64,000 nt of DNA, taken from assembly GCA_052034625.1 (NCBI GenBank), contig JBPOII010000006.1, positions 1 to 64,000 on the forward strand, written 5' to 3'. The notes below the pieces were generated by a model, which worked only from the letters and a program-made list of their open reading frames with translations, did not search any database and was not told the DNA's origin. The translations under genes and the position numbers were made by a program. This stretch comes from JAVBLP01 sp052034625. GTDB taxonomy: Bacteria > Elusimicrobiota > Endomicrobiia > Endomicrobiales > Endomicrobiaceae. Shown piece after piece: positions 49,834-58,741 of this stretch (the first letter of the stretch is position 1; each line of letters starts with the position of its first letter).

Positions 49834-50690
49834 TTTCCGCGTAATACATCTCTGTGATTTAGTTTAACTTTATATTTTTTTTCTTTTAGAAACCTTGTAA
49901 GTTTTTCTGCGGTATAAACCGAACGATGCCTTCCACCTGTACATCCGATGGCAATCGTTAAATAACTTTTACCTTCTTTGATATATCCCGGAAGTGTAGT
50001 TTCAATAAGTTTTGAGAATAGATCAAAGAAAGTTCCAAACTCTTTTTGTTTTTGAATATACTTTTGAACCGCTTTATCCCTTCCTGTTTTATATTTCAAT
50101 TCGTGCACATAGTTCGGATTAGTTATAAAACGTACATCAAAAATTATATCTGCATCTGTAGGAACACCGTACTTATATCCGAAAGAAATCACGGAAATAT
50201 TCAAATATTGTTTACGAATACCAGATCCCGTAAGTTTTGAAATAGTATCTTTAAGTTCTCCGATAGTCATATCGGAAGTATCTACAACTTCATCGGCAAG
50301 TCCAAAAACTTCTGCGATGACTTTTCTTTCAAGTTTTATGCCTTCCGATACAGATTTCCCTAAAGGATGTTTACGGCGTGTTTCGGAATATCTCCTTATA
50401 AGTACCGAATCTGCAGCATTAAAAAAAACTATATTGTACTTTATCTTTTTTCTTCTAAAAAAATTTAATATATCTTTGAAAGATCCAAGAGTTTCTCCTG
50501 CTCTTGAATCTATGCTTATAGCAACATTTCTATACTTTTCAGGATTTTTCAGACATATTTCCACAAAATCCATAACCATCTGAAGCGGCATATTATCTAC
50601 GCAGATATAGCCGAAATCTTCAAAAATTTTCAGTGCCTGGCTTTTTCCGGCACCTGACATCCCTGATACTATGTAAAATTTATTTAGCAT
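49830..50690 (-). CDS. rapZ: RapZ/YvcJ-type nucleotide-binding RNase adapter
   Basis: In E. coli RapZ senses GlcN-6-P and directs small-RNA decay; Bacillus YvcJ hydrolyses nucleotides. The 286-residue protein has Walker A GMSGAGKSQALKIFEDFGY, FFNAADSVLIRRYSETRRKHPL and the C-terminal IGCTGGRHRSVYTAEKL. It overlaps hprK by 11 nt and yvcK by 4 nt. It stands between hprK and yvcK, a mixture of the proteobacterial (ptsN-rapZ) and Firmicutes (rapZ-yvcK) arrangements. Confidence 0.96.
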   Translation of the reverse strand: MLNKFYIVSGMSGAGKSQALKIFEDFGYICVDNMPLQMVMDFVEICLKNPEKYRNVAISIDSRAGETLGSFKDILNFFRRKKIKYNIVFFNAADSVLIRRYSETRRKHPLGKSVSEGIKLERKVIAEVFGLADEVVDTSDMTIGELKDTISKLTGSGIRKQYLNISVISFGYKYGVPTDADIIFDVRFITNPNYVHELKYKTGRDKAVQKYIQKQKEFGTFFDLFSKLIETTLPGYIKEGKSYLTIAIGCTGGRHRSVYTAEKLTRFLKEKKYKVKLNHRDVLRGK

Positions 50691-51627
50691 TTTTCTCCGC
50701 TATCTCTTTTTTTATGCGCTTATTTAGACCCAGTGCTGTAAAATGTCCTTTATTTTTAAGTCTCTGATTAAGACTTGCAGTTTCTACTAAAATTGCAAGA
50801 TTCCTTCCTGGACCTACCGGAATAGTAATTTCAGGAACTTTAACACCTAAGAATTCCGTGAAATATTCTTCTATACCGACTCTTTCATAAGTTTTTACAC
50901 TTTCCCATTCCTCAAGCCTTATTACAAGTTCAATTTGGGATTCATCTAAAATATTTCCTATTCCGAAAAGGTTTTTTATATCTATTATGCCAACACCTCT
51001 TACTTCAATAAGATGTTTTGTTATCTCAAGCCCGCTTCCGACAAGAGTTCTTCCCGATCTCTTTCTGACATTAACAATATCGTCAGCAATAAGCATATGC
51101 CCTCTTTTAATAAGCTCTAAAGCACACTCAGACTTTCCTATCCCGGCTTTACCCATTATTAAAACACCGAGTCCGTAAACATTAGTAAGAACCCCGTGTA
51201 TTTTTATGGACGGAGCCAGTTTACCGTCAAGATAATAAATGAGATCTCCTATAAATGAAGATGAGTTAAGAGAAGTTTTTATAAGAGGAACTTTCAATTC
51301 ATTAAAAATTTCCAGCATTGACTCAGACGGCTTCAGATCTCTTGTTAAAATACAGCAAGTTGCATTTTCATGAGAAAAAAGTTTACGCAGAAGTTCATTC
51401 TGTTTCTCAAGCGTAAGACTGTTTAGATATGTATGTTCACTGATGCCTATAACCTGGGTTCTTTCATAAGGAAAATGCTCAAAATACCCGGCAAAAGCAA
51501 GACCGGGCCTGTTAATGTCGGGAACTGTTATTTTTCTTTCAAGTCCTTCAGCTCCGGCTATAAGTTCAAGTTTTAAATCTTCGCTTTTGTCTTTAAGCAA
51601 AATACCGACATTTAAAACCGGCGACAT
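50680..51627 (-). CDS. hprK: HPr kinase/phosphorylase
   Basis: Phosphorylates or dephosphorylates HPr on Ser46 in response to metabolites. The 315-residue protein has the N-terminal regulatory domain (1-130) with FERTQVIGISEHTYL-like sequence. The catalytic domain has the P-loop GKAGIGKSECALELIKRG, HMLIADDIV, VRGVGIIDIKNLFG and the C-terminal IPVGPGRNLAILVE. HPr from the same run has Ser46, so the pair is complete. The ATG shares one base with the ptsN stop (TAATG). Confidence 0.97.
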   Translation of the reverse strand: MSPVLNVGILLKDKSEDLKLELIAGAEGLERKITVPDINRPGLAFAGYFEHFPYERTQVIGISEHTYLNSLTLEKQNELLRKLFSHENATCCILTRDLKPSESMLEIFNELKVPLIKTSLNSSSFIGDLIYYLDGKLAPSIKIHGVLTNVYGLGVLIMGKAGIGKSECALELIKRGHMLIADDIVNVRKRSGRTLVGSGLEITKHLIEVRGVGIIDIKNLFGIGNILDESQIELVIRLEEWESVKTYERVGIEEYFTEFLGVKVPEITIPVGPGRNLAILVETASLNQRLKNKGHFTALGLNKRIKKEIAEKNAK

Positions 51628-52085
51628 TAATAAGAATCCTCTTGCTGTATTATTTTCACTACTTCTTCTACGGTTTTTGCATCCCTTATCGCTTGTCTAA
51701 GGAATTTATCCTTAAAAAGCCTGGAAATTCTTGAAAGGGCTTTTAAATGCTGTCCGGCAACTTCAACAGGACCTACCAAAAGGAATATTATATGGACTGG
51801 TTCGCCGTCGAGAGAGTTAAACTCTATACCCTTGTGCGATATACCCAAAACTCCTACCTGTTCCTGTAAAACATCGGTTTTTCCATGAGGAATTGCAACT
51901 CCCTGTCCTATACCGGTCGAGCCGAGTTTTTCTCTTTCCAGAACGACTTCAATAATTTCGTCCGTCTTTTTAACTTTTTTTGTCGTCTTTAAAACTTCCA
52001 CAAGCTCAACAATCGCAGATTTTTTGTCTGTGGCTTTTAGTTCCACGATAACTGCTTCCGGGCTTAAAAAATCCATAATTTTCAT
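51627..52085 (-). CDS. ptsN: PTS fructose/nitrogen-type EIIA (PtsN-like)
   Basis: A 152-residue EIIA of the fructose/nitrogen family. His67 in GVAIPHGKTDVL is the phosphorylation site. REKLGSTGIGQGVA and IIFLLVGPVEVAGQHLKALSRISRL are typical. There is no linked fructose EIIBC, and it lies next to hpf and lptB, as ptsN does in proteobacteria. That makes a regulatory role more likely than transport. It follows hpf by 46 nt and shares one base with hprK. Confidence 0.94.
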   Translation of the reverse strand: MKIMDFLSPEAVIVELKATDKKSAIVELVEVLKTTKKVKKTDEIIEVVLEREKLGSTGIGQGVAIPHGKTDVLQEQVGVLGISHKGIEFNSLDGEPVHIIFLLVGPVEVAGQHLKALSRISRLFKDKFLRQAIRDAKTVEEVVKIIQQEDSY

Positions 52086-52131
52086 CTGTCTTTTCCTCCG
52101 TTGTCTTTTGCCTTATTAAAACTTTTTTATT

Positions 52132-52683
52132 TTACATTTCAGGTTCGAGAAGAACCAAATAACCGCTGTCATTCCTGTAAAGAACATTTATTTTTTCCGT
52201 TTTATCGTGTAGGAACATATACACCTTGTAGCCAAGCCTGTCCATATCTTCAATCGCTTCTTCAATTGTAACAGGCTTTACATCAAATCTTTTAATTTCA
52301 GAAATTTTAGTTCTGGAATCTTCCATAGTATCATAAGAAAACACTTCTTCAGCTTCTTTCTTTTTTTCTTTGGATAGCTGTAAATTGCCTTTTCTGTGTG
52401 ATTTAGAGATTTCTTTCTGTTTTCTGAGCTGCTTTTCAAGTTTATCTATAGTAAGGTCTATAGAAGCATACAGATCAGGAGACTCTTCTTTCACACGGAA
52501 AGTAAGTTTCCCAACATGAAAATTAACTTCGGTTATCTGTCTGTTCTTCTCTACTGACAAAATAACATGAACCCACACATCATCACCATCATAAAATTTT
52601 CCGGCTTTAGAAATCTTCTTGCGGACATAGGAATCAATTGCATTTGTAAGTTTCAGATGCCTTGCCGTAATGTTAATTTGCAT
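52132..52683 (-). CDS. hpf: Ribosome hibernation promoting factor, long form
   Basis: Dimerises 70S ribosomes into inactive 100S particles in slow growth. The 183-residue protein has the N-terminal S30AE domain (MQINITARHLKLTNAIDSYV...ITEVNFHVGKLTFR). A charged linker follows (about 95-125), then the C-terminal dimerisation domain with VKPVTIEEAIEDMDRLGYKVYMF. The long form is usual outside gamma-proteobacteria. GGAG lies upstream of the ATG. It stands between lptB and ptsN, the proteobacterial order except that rpoN, normally between lptB and hpf, is absent. Confidence 0.96.
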   Translation of the reverse strand: MQINITARHLKLTNAIDSYVRKKISKAGKFYDGDDVWVHVILSVEKNRQITEVNFHVGKLTFRVKEESPDLYASIDLTIDKLEKQLRKQKEISKSHRKGNLQLSKEKKKEAEEVFSYDTMEDSRTKISEIKRFDVKPVTIEEAIEDMDRLGYKVYMFLHDKTEKINVLYRNDSGYLVLLEPEM

Positions 52684-52745
52684 TTTCCTCTCCTTTATAC
52701 TAAATTAGACAAAATTTTAAAAACATTTTCAATTTTTAATGCTTT

Positions 52746-53465
52746 TTACATTTTAAAATTATCACCCAAGTAAACTTTTCTTGCCTTAGGATTTTCCAAA
52801 AGTTCTTTTGCATTTCCCTCCAACAGAATCTTCCCTTCATAAATTATATATGCTCTGTCTATAATTTCCAGAGTTTCTCTGACATTATGATCTGTAATAA
52901 GTATCCCGAGCCCCCTTTCTTTAAGCTTTTTTATTATCTTCTGTATATCATCAACAGTTATTGGGTCTATTCCTACAAAAGGTTCGTCTAAAAGTAAAAA
53001 TTTAGGATCATTTACAAGAGCCCTTGCTATCTCTAATCTTCTTTTTTCACCGCCTGAAAGCGTTACACTCAACTGCGGGCGTAATTTTGTAAGACCAAAA
53101 TCTTCTAAAAGTCTGTCAACTTTTTCTTTCTGTTGTTTTTTAGGAATAGGCAACATCTGTGCTATAGCCTTAAGATTATCTTCAACGGTAAGACCTCTGA
53201 AAATAGACGGCTCTTGCGATAAATAGCCCACTCCTGCCCTTGCTCTTTGATACATAGGCCAATTCGTTATTTCAGTATCATCAAGATAGACACTTCCGTC
53301 ATAAGGCTTTATTAGACCGACTGTCATGTAAAAAGTAGTCGTTTTCCCGGCTCCATTAGGACCTAACAAACCAACTACCTCACCCTGTCTGACATTAATG
53401 CTTACGCCATTAACGACCATCCTGTATTTATACTTTTTAAATAGTTCTTTTGACCTGAGTATCAT
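52746..53465 (-). CDS. lptB: LPS export ABC transporter ATP-binding protein
   Basis: ATPase driving LPS extraction from the inner membrane with LptF/G and LptC. The 239-residue protein has Walker A GPNGAGKTTTFYM (Lys41), YLSQEPSIFRGLTVEDN with the Q-loop, signature LSGGEKRRLEIARAL and Walker B FLLLDEPFVGIDP. The switch His is in ITDHNVRETL. Its start overlaps the lptA stop by 4 nt. LptF and LptG are not in the window. Confidence 0.97.
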   Translation of the reverse strand: MILRSKELFKKYKYRMVVNGVSINVRQGEVVGLLGPNGAGKTTTFYMTVGLIKPYDGSVYLDDTEITNWPMYQRARAGVGYLSQEPSIFRGLTVEDNLKAIAQMLPIPKKQQKEKVDRLLEDFGLTKLRPQLSVTLSGGEKRRLEIARALVNDPKFLLLDEPFVGIDPITVDDIQKIIKKLKERGLGILITDHNVRETLEIIDRAYIIYEGKILLEGNAKELLENPKARKVYLGDNFKM

Positions 53466-54139
53466 TGTATTTCATCTTCCATTTCAACGGTTCCTTTCAC
53501 TTCACCGTTCATAATTATTTTTTTATTCTTTTCTGAATTGCAAAATATCATTGTATCAGCTTCATAAATGCCGTTCCTGCCGTCATAATTGACATCAGCC
53601 AAAGGACGTTTTATATCCTTCTTCATTGTAACGCTTTCTGTTTTTTTATCATAAACGGCATTATCCGAAAAAATGCTGCCGGATGATGTAATAACTTCAA
53701 CATCTTTATATGCGCTAAGCGTCTCAAGATGCCTGTCTATATAAACTTCCTGTGCCTTCAGAACAAGCGGAGAACTCGAGCTTTTCATATAATATTTTAT
53801 TTTCGCATTACTTCCCCACAACTTTCCTTTTTCCGTATTGGCATCATATTTTGCAAAATTTCCATAAGCCTCTAAAGGTTCATCTTCATCTGTTTTAGAA
53901 AAAAGTTTAACCTTACCTTCTGCAAAAACAATATTATCTTTTTTTACATAAGTCATTTTATCAGCTTTTATCGTATTCTTACCATTAACTGCCTTCGAAT
54001 TACCTTTTGAAACTATTTTTTCTCCGGTCTTTAAAATTTCCATTTCGTCACCAGTTATTTCTGTTTTTCCGGAAAGAGATTGAGCGAATACCGATACTGA
54101 AAAAATGATGATAAAAGATAAAACACTAATTGTTCTCAA
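53462..54139 (-). CDS. lptA: LptA/OstA-family LPS transport protein
   Basis: Periplasmic bridge protein of the LPS transport chain. The 225-residue product has a signal peptide (residues 1-19, ending VSVFA). OstA repeats follow: GDEMEILKTGEKIVSKGNS, GKNTIKADKMTYVKKDNIVFAEGKV and EADTMIFCNSEKNKKIIMNGEV. The start is a TTG at 54139, inside the lptC stop region; no nearby ATG would preserve the signal peptide. It is coupled with lptC and lptB. Confidence 0.93.
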   Translation of the reverse strand: MRTISVLSFIIIFSVSVFAQSLSGKTEITGDEMEILKTGEKIVSKGNSKAVNGKNTIKADKMTYVKKDNIVFAEGKVKLFSKTDEDEPLEAYGNFAKYDANTEKGKLWGSNAKIKYYMKSSSSPLVLKAQEVYIDRHLETLSAYKDVEVITSSGSIFSDNAVYDKKTESVTMKKDIKRPLADVNYDGRNGIYEADTMIFCNSEKNKKIIMNGEVKGTVEMEDEIQ

Positions 54140-54665
54140 TGATAACTCTCTGTTTTTTAATTACTATTTTTTCTAACTTCGTATCTGCTTCAAAACCTTT
54201 TCCGTAAACGGTTTCACCCGGTCTTGTAACTTTCACATCTGTATTGCTGTAAACTATGCTTTTTTCCGCATTATAATATAAATTCGTAGTCTGCAAATGC
54301 TCATTATTTGCCGTATCTACCGTACATTTACCATGCCCTATTACATTATACGTTACAAGATCTATCTCTGCATTTTCAGTAACAAGAGTAGAAACATATT
54401 CTCCCTCTTGGTAAAACTTTACCCTTGGAAGTTTTAAAACAGCGATTTTCTTTTCTTCATCAATAATTGCTGATTCTGATTCAAGGATCATTTTAAGATT
54501 GCCGAGCTCTGTTTCAGTTATTGTGAACTTTTCTACAGCCTGTTCGGACATAGGAGGCGTTTCCTCAATAACTGTCTTTTCACTTTTGCATCCAAAAAAT
54601 ATAAATAAAGATGCAAAAAGAATTATATAAAACTTAGTCTTTTTTAACTGTTTTCCAACGTTCAT
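54126..54665 (-). CDS. lptC: LptC-family LPS export protein, predicted lipoprotein
   Basis: Links the LptBFG transporter to LptA. The 179-residue protein shows the LptC pattern: repeated beta strands with ESESAIIDEEKKIAVLKLPRVKFYQEG, TENAEIDLVTYNVIGHGKC and VYGKGFEADTKLEKI. Unlike E. coli LptC, which has an uncleaved membrane helix, the hydrophobic segment (12-24) ends in a lipobox-like FIFFGC followed by charged residues. It may therefore be lipid-anchored. It overlaps the acyltransferase gene by 32 nt and lptA by 14 nt. Confidence 0.9.
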   Translation of the reverse strand: MNVGKQLKKTKFYIILFASLFIFFGCKSEKTVIEETPPMSEQAVEKFTITETELGNLKMILESESAIIDEEKKIAVLKLPRVKFYQEGEYVSTLVTENAEIDLVTYNVIGHGKCTVDTANNEHLQTTNLYYNAEKSIVYSNTDVKVTRPGETVYGKGFEADTKLEKIVIKKQRVIIENN

Positions 54666-55533
54666 GAAACCACACCCATTGTTGAGGATATTTTCTTATA
54701 TGATCTTCCAAGACATTACTGGCTTTCTGCGTAAGGTTTATAACATCTTTATCAAAATCTCCGGAAGGTTCTATCGTCAAAGGACCGCTTACAACTGTTT
54801 TATGTCCAAGTCCTTCAATCCTTTGGTCAATACCGACAAGAACTTCAGCTCCCGTCCTTAAAGCCAATACGGCAAGTCCGGAGGGCGTCCATGCAGGTCT
54901 GCCGAAAAAGTCTACAAATACTCCCGGCACATTTGTGTCCTGATCTATAAGCATCGCTATTATCTCTCCCTTTTTCAGAGCCCTTAAAAGTTTTCTTGCA
55001 GTATCGGGAGCATCTCGTAAAATAACATTAACATTTTTGCTTGTCCTATACTTTACAAGCATATCGTTCAATTCTTTTATATATATCTTTTTTGCAACGA
55101 CATTGACCGGAACACCAAAATCAGCCACAGCAGCGGCGGTTATTTCCCAGTTGCCTGTATGTGCACTTACAAAAAGTATCCCTTTTCCTTTTTTAATACC
55201 ATCAATTATAAGATGTTGATTTTCAATACTTGAAATACTCTTTATAAAAGATGAATCCATTTTAGGAAAATTAACAAGTTCAAAAAAGTTCTTGCCCTGA
55301 TTAATGAATATTTCTTTTGTGATCGCTTTTATTTGCGCATCAGTTTTTTCAGGGAAGCAATCTCTTAGATTCTTTTTAGCTTTATTTCTTGCATCTATGG
55401 CACAATAATATGCCAACTTTCCAAAGAATGTTCCAAGAACCTTTACGGCAAAACCGTAAGGAAATAACAAAACTGCTTTTGACATAATAAATGCAGAATA
55501 GTAATAGAATCTTCTTCTTATTTTTTTTATCAT
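54634..55533 (-). CDS. LpxL/HtrB-type lipid A acyltransferase
   Basis: Adds a secondary acyl chain to Kdo-lipid A at the inner membrane. The 299-residue protein has an N-terminal hydrophobic region and the catalytic His-x4-Glu motif VSAHTGNWEI. It also has VNVVAKKIYIKELNDMLVKYR, MLIDQDTNVPGVFVDFFGRPAWTPSG and the ending PQQWVWFHERWK, all typical. It overlaps the kdsC stop by 4 nt and lptC by 32 nt. Which position is acylated cannot be told. Confidence 0.94.
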   Translation of the reverse strand: MIKKIRRRFYYYSAFIMSKAVLLFPYGFAVKVLGTFFGKLAYYCAIDARNKAKKNLRDCFPEKTDAQIKAITKEIFINQGKNFFELVNFPKMDSSFIKSISSIENQHLIIDGIKKGKGILFVSAHTGNWEITAAAVADFGVPVNVVAKKIYIKELNDMLVKYRTSKNVNVILRDAPDTARKLLRALKKGEIIAMLIDQDTNVPGVFVDFFGRPAWTPSGLAVLALRTGAEVLVGIDQRIEGLGHKTVVSGPLTIEPSGDFDKDVINLTQKASNVLEDHIRKYPQQWVWFHERWKTVKKD

Positions 55534-56066
55534 TTATATTTATCTAAAACTCTTTTCCAATCGCCTTTTGCTTTTAGTATCAAATCAATAACTTCCCTGG
55601 CTACTCCTTCTCCTCCGTTAATAGCAGATACATAATCAACATGCTTTTTCACTTCATCCATTGCGTTTTTAGGACATACGGCAAAACCAACTTCTTTTAA
55701 AACCGGGATATCAACTATATCATCGCCTATATAGGCAGTTTCTGAAGCTTTAAAACCGCTTTCATCAAGTATCGCTTCAAGAGCAGCTTTTTTGCCCATA
55801 CAGTTTTGCACTAAATAATCTATACGCATACTTTCTGCACGCTGCTGTACCTGTTGCGACTCTCTTCCGGTTATCCATGCAGTTTGAACTCTTGGGAAAG
55901 TGCCTCTAAGTTCGTGATAACCAAGCCCGTCTTTAACATTCCATATTTTAACTTCTTCACCATTGTTTAAAACTATTATCTCACCGCGTGTTAAAACACC
56001 GTCAACATCACAAGCCAGAAGCTTTATATTTTTAGCTATTTTTAATATCTGTGCTTTACTTTTCAT
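55530..56066 (-). CDS. kdsC: 3-deoxy-D-manno-octulosonate 8-phosphate phosphatase
   Basis: HAD-superfamily phosphatase releasing Kdo from Kdo-8-P. It has LLACDVDGVLTRGEI with the nucleophile Asp, KIWNVKDGLGYHEL, AWITGRESQQV and AYIGDDIVDIPVL with the acidic metal ligands, all KdsC-like. I place the start at the ATG at 56066, which has GAGG 9 nt upstream. An ATG three codons earlier lies right against the same site. It overlaps the 88-residue membrane protein gene by 11 nt. Confidence 0.95.
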   Translation of the reverse strand: MKSKAQILKIAKNIKLLACDVDGVLTRGEIIVLNNGEEVKIWNVKDGLGYHELRGTFPRVQTAWITGRESQQVQQRAESMRIDYLVQNCMGKKAALEAILDESGFKASETAYIGDDIVDIPVLKEVGFAVCPKNAMDEVKKHVDYVSAINGGEGVAREVIDLILKAKGDWKRVLDKYK

Positions 56067-56322
56067 TTCCAGCATCCTCTTCTATGATTTCCGTTTTTAA
56101 AACTTCATTCTTATACTTTTGTTCCGCAGAAACCTTGCTTTTTTTAAGCCATGGAGTTATCTCTGCCGGCCTTTCTCTCATATAAGGCTTCAATAATATA
56201 TTTAAAATAAAAAAAGTTACAAGCAAAACCACAAGTATTACCCCTGCAATTTTTGCATACCATGTATAAGTCGGAACCCATGGCGTTTTTTCGTTATTGT
56301 CTTTAATTATTTCTTCTTTCAT
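56056..56322 (-). CDS. Small single-pass membrane protein of unknown function
   Basis: I do not recognise the family. The 88-residue protein has a polar N-terminus with a Trp/Tyr-rich stretch (PWVPTYTWYA, 14-23). One strong membrane helix follows (about 24-46), then a charged C-terminal half with RERPAEITPWLKK and a run of Lys/Glu. It overlaps kdsA by 4 nt and kdsC by 11 nt, so it is translated with Kdo synthesis genes. A role in LPS assembly or as a small membrane adaptor is an inference from position only. Confidence 0.75.
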   Translation of the reverse strand: MKEEIIKDNNEKTPWVPTYTWYAKIAGVILVVLLVTFFILNILLKPYMRERPAEITPWLKKSKVSAEQKYKNEVLKTEIIEEDAGNEK

Positions 56323-57143
56323 TTTACCGCCTTGTCTATTGGTTTGGCTTTTTCCAATATGTTTTTGAAATATTTTAAGTCTACACTATTAGCACCGTCT
56401 GAAAGAGCCTTGTCCGGATTTTCATGCGTTTCAAGAAATAAAGCCGCCACACCCACTGCGACTGCAGCCTTTGAAAGCGGCATAACAAACTCTCTGTTGC
56501 CTGCACTTTTAGTACCAGCACCGCCCGGAAGCTGAACGCTGTGAGTAGCATCAAAAATCACGGGATATCCGGACTGTTTCATTATATCAAGACCTCTAAA
56601 ATCAACAACGAGATTATGATATCCGAAAGAAGCACCTCTCTCGGTAAGAGAAAGCTGTTTATTCCCAAATCGCTCAGCCTTTTTAATTACATTAAACATA
56701 TCTTCTGGTGCAAGGAACTGACCCTTTTTTATATTGATAGGTTTTCCCGTTTGTGCACAAGCTTTTATCAAGTCGGTCTGCCTTGATAAAAATGCTGGGA
56801 TCTGAATCATATCAACAACTTCTGCCGCAAGTGCTGCCTGCTCTTCAGTGTGCACATCGGTAAGAACCGGAATATTTAGCTGTTTTTTAACTTTTGCAAG
56901 TATCTTAAGTCCTTCTTCCATACCCGGTCCTCTGTATGAAAGAGAAGAAGAACGGTTTGCTTTATCATAAGAGGCTTTAAAAATAAAAGGGAACTTTTGT
57001 TCAGCAGTTATTTTTTTAAGTTTTGCCGCAAGCTGTAAAGTATGTTTTTCACTTTCAATAACGCATGGACCCGCTATGACAACAAGCGGTAAATCATTTG
57101 AAAGAATTATATTTTTTCCAATTTTTATTTTTTTACTCTGCAT
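56319..57143 (-). CDS. kdsA: 3-deoxy-D-manno-octulosonate 8-phosphate synthase
   Basis: Condenses PEP with arabinose 5-phosphate to Kdo-8-P. The 274-residue barrel has VVIAGPCVIES, FIFKASYDKANRSS, GLKILAKVKK, VLTDVHTEEQ, QIPAFLSRQTDL, NIKKGQFLAPEDM and IFDATHSVQLPGG, all typical. It shares one base with pyrG (TAATG) and overlaps the small membrane protein gene by 4 nt. Confidence 0.97.
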   Translation of the reverse strand: MQSKKIKIGKNIILSNDLPLVVIAGPCVIESEKHTLQLAAKLKKITAEQKFPFIFKASYDKANRSSSLSYRGPGMEEGLKILAKVKKQLNIPVLTDVHTEEQAALAAEVVDMIQIPAFLSRQTDLIKACAQTGKPINIKKGQFLAPEDMFNVIKKAERFGNKQLSLTERGASFGYHNLVVDFRGLDIMKQSGYPVIFDATHSVQLPGGAGTKSAGNREFVMPLSKAAVAVGVAALFLETHENPDKALSDGANSVDLKYFKNILEKAKPIDKAVK

Positions 57144-58741
57144 TATTTGCTTTCCTTTCTTTTTAATGCGGCATCTATAAAACCTTTAAAAAGAGGGTGC
57201 GGTCTGACAGGTCTTGACTTAAATTCAGGATTAAATTGTACGCCTATAAACCACGGATGATCTTTTACTTCTATTATTTCAATAAAATTCTTTTCAGGAT
57301 TCATGCCTGAAATTATCATTCCGCCATTTTCAAGAATATCTATAAAATCATTATTGATCTCATATTTGTGGCGGTGTCTTTCTGAAATAGTATCAGTTTT
57401 ATAAGCTTCATATGCTTTTGTGCCTTTTTTAACCGTTGAAGTCCAAGAACCAAGTCTGATCTCTTCACCTTTAGCTGTTTTTGTATTTCCTTTGACCACA
57501 ACTTTATTTTTTGTCTTAGGATCAAACTCCTCGGAATTTGCATCTTCAAGTTTGCATACATTTCTGGCAAACTCTATAACGGCACTCTGCATTCCAAGAC
57601 ATATTCCAAAAAACGGGATCTTATTTTCTCTTGCATATTTTATTACTTCAAGTTTCTTATCAATAGTTTCTTGTTCAAGTGCTCCGTCAGGTGCTATTAT
57701 TGCATCAGCTTCTGAAAGCTCAGCTATCATATCTTTACTGTCGAGATCTACATATTTAATTATTACGGCAGAGGAACTGGCAAAACCTCCGTGTTTAAGA
57801 GCTTCACAAATACTTTTATATGAATCTTTCAATTCCATATATTTTCCGGCTATCGCAATCGTAACACTTGTTTTAGGGTTTATGCAGGCATCAAGCATTT
57901 CATTCCACTGCCTAAGATCTGCAGGTTTTGCTTTGACGTTTAAATATTCTAAAACCAAGTCATCAAGTTTTTCTTCATGCAGTTTTATAGGAACTTCATA
58001 AATTGAGTTTTCTACATCTCTTTCTTCAATAACCGCTTCTCTGTCAACGCTGCAGAAAAGCGAAATCTTATCCCTAAGATCATCGGTAAGCGGCTGGTCC
58101 ATACGACAGACTATTATTGAGGGCTCTATACCGAGCTCTCTAAGCTTCATTACACTGTGCTGCGTCGGTTTGGTTTTCATTTCTTCCGAAGCTTTTATAT
58201 AAGGAACCAGCGTTACATGTATATGCAATACATTATCTCTTCCGACATCGCCTCTAAACTGTCTTGTCGCTTCAAGAAAAGGAAGTCCTTCTATGTCGCC
58301 TACTGTCCCGCCTATTTCGACTATAAGGATCTCAAAACCATCGGCTGCTTTTTTTATATTATTTTTTATTTCATTTGTTATATGAGGGACTACTTGAACT
58401 GTCTTTCCGGCGAACTCGCCGTTTTTTTCGGCATTGATAACGGCTTCATATACCCTTCCTGCGGTTACTGTATTAAAACGGCTTGTTTCCTGATCCACAA
58501 ATCTTTCATAATGTCCAAGGTCAAGATCTGCTTCCATTCCGTCAGAGGTTACAAAAACTTCACCGTGCTGAGTAGGAGATAAAAGCCCCGGATTTGTATT
58601 CAGGTAAGGATCACATTTTAGAACATTGACTTTTATACCTCTTGCTTTTAAAAGCGTGGCAAGCGATGCGGCCGTAATACCTTTCCCAAGCGAAGAAATA
58701 ACACCGCCCGTAACAAAAATGTACTTCGTTTTAGAACTCAT
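57143..58741 (-). CDS. pyrG: CTP synthase
   Basis: Converts UTP to CTP using glutamine; CTP is also needed for CMP-Kdo. The 532-residue protein has the synthetase domain (1-270) with FVTGGVISSLGKGITAASL, the DPYLNTNPGLLSPTQHGEVFV region, HVTLVPY and KTKPTQHSVMKLRELGI. The glutamine amidotransferase domain has FFGICLGMQ with the nucleophile Cys and ends with GVQFNPEFKSRP. It is flanked by kdsB and kdsA with 4-nt and 1-nt overlaps. pyrG-kdsA linkage is known in proteobacteria. Confidence 0.98.
   Translation of the reverse strand: MSSKTKYIFVTGGVISSLGKGITAASLATLLKARGIKVNVLKCDPYLNTNPGLLSPTQHGEVFVTSDGMEADLDLGHYERFVDQETSRFNTVTAGRVYEAVINAEKNGEFAGKTVQVVPHITNEIKNNIKKAADGFEILIVEIGGTVGDIEGLPFLEATRQFRGDVGRDNVLHIHVTLVPYIKASEEMKTKPTQHSVMKLRELGIEPSIIVCRMDQPLTDDLRDKISLFCSVDREAVIEERDVENSIYEVPIKLHEEKLDDLVLEYLNVKAKPADLRQWNEMLDACINPKTSVTIAIAGKYMELKDSYKSICEALKHGGFASSSAVIIKYVDLDSKDMIAELSEADAIIAPDGALEQETIDKKLEVIKYARENKIPFFGICLGMQSAVIEFARNVCKLEDANSEEFDPKTKNKVVVKGNTKTAKGEEIRLGSWTSTVKKGTKAYEAYKTDTISERHRHKYEINNDFIDILENGGMIISGMNPEKNFIEIIEVKDHPWFIGVQFNPEFKSRPVRPHPLFKGFIDAALKRKESK

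Noticed and set aside
57420..58582. Long + strand open frames opposite pyrG
   Set aside because: pyrG is full length with all motifs on the minus strand; the frames opposite it have no ribosome site and no recognisable domain.
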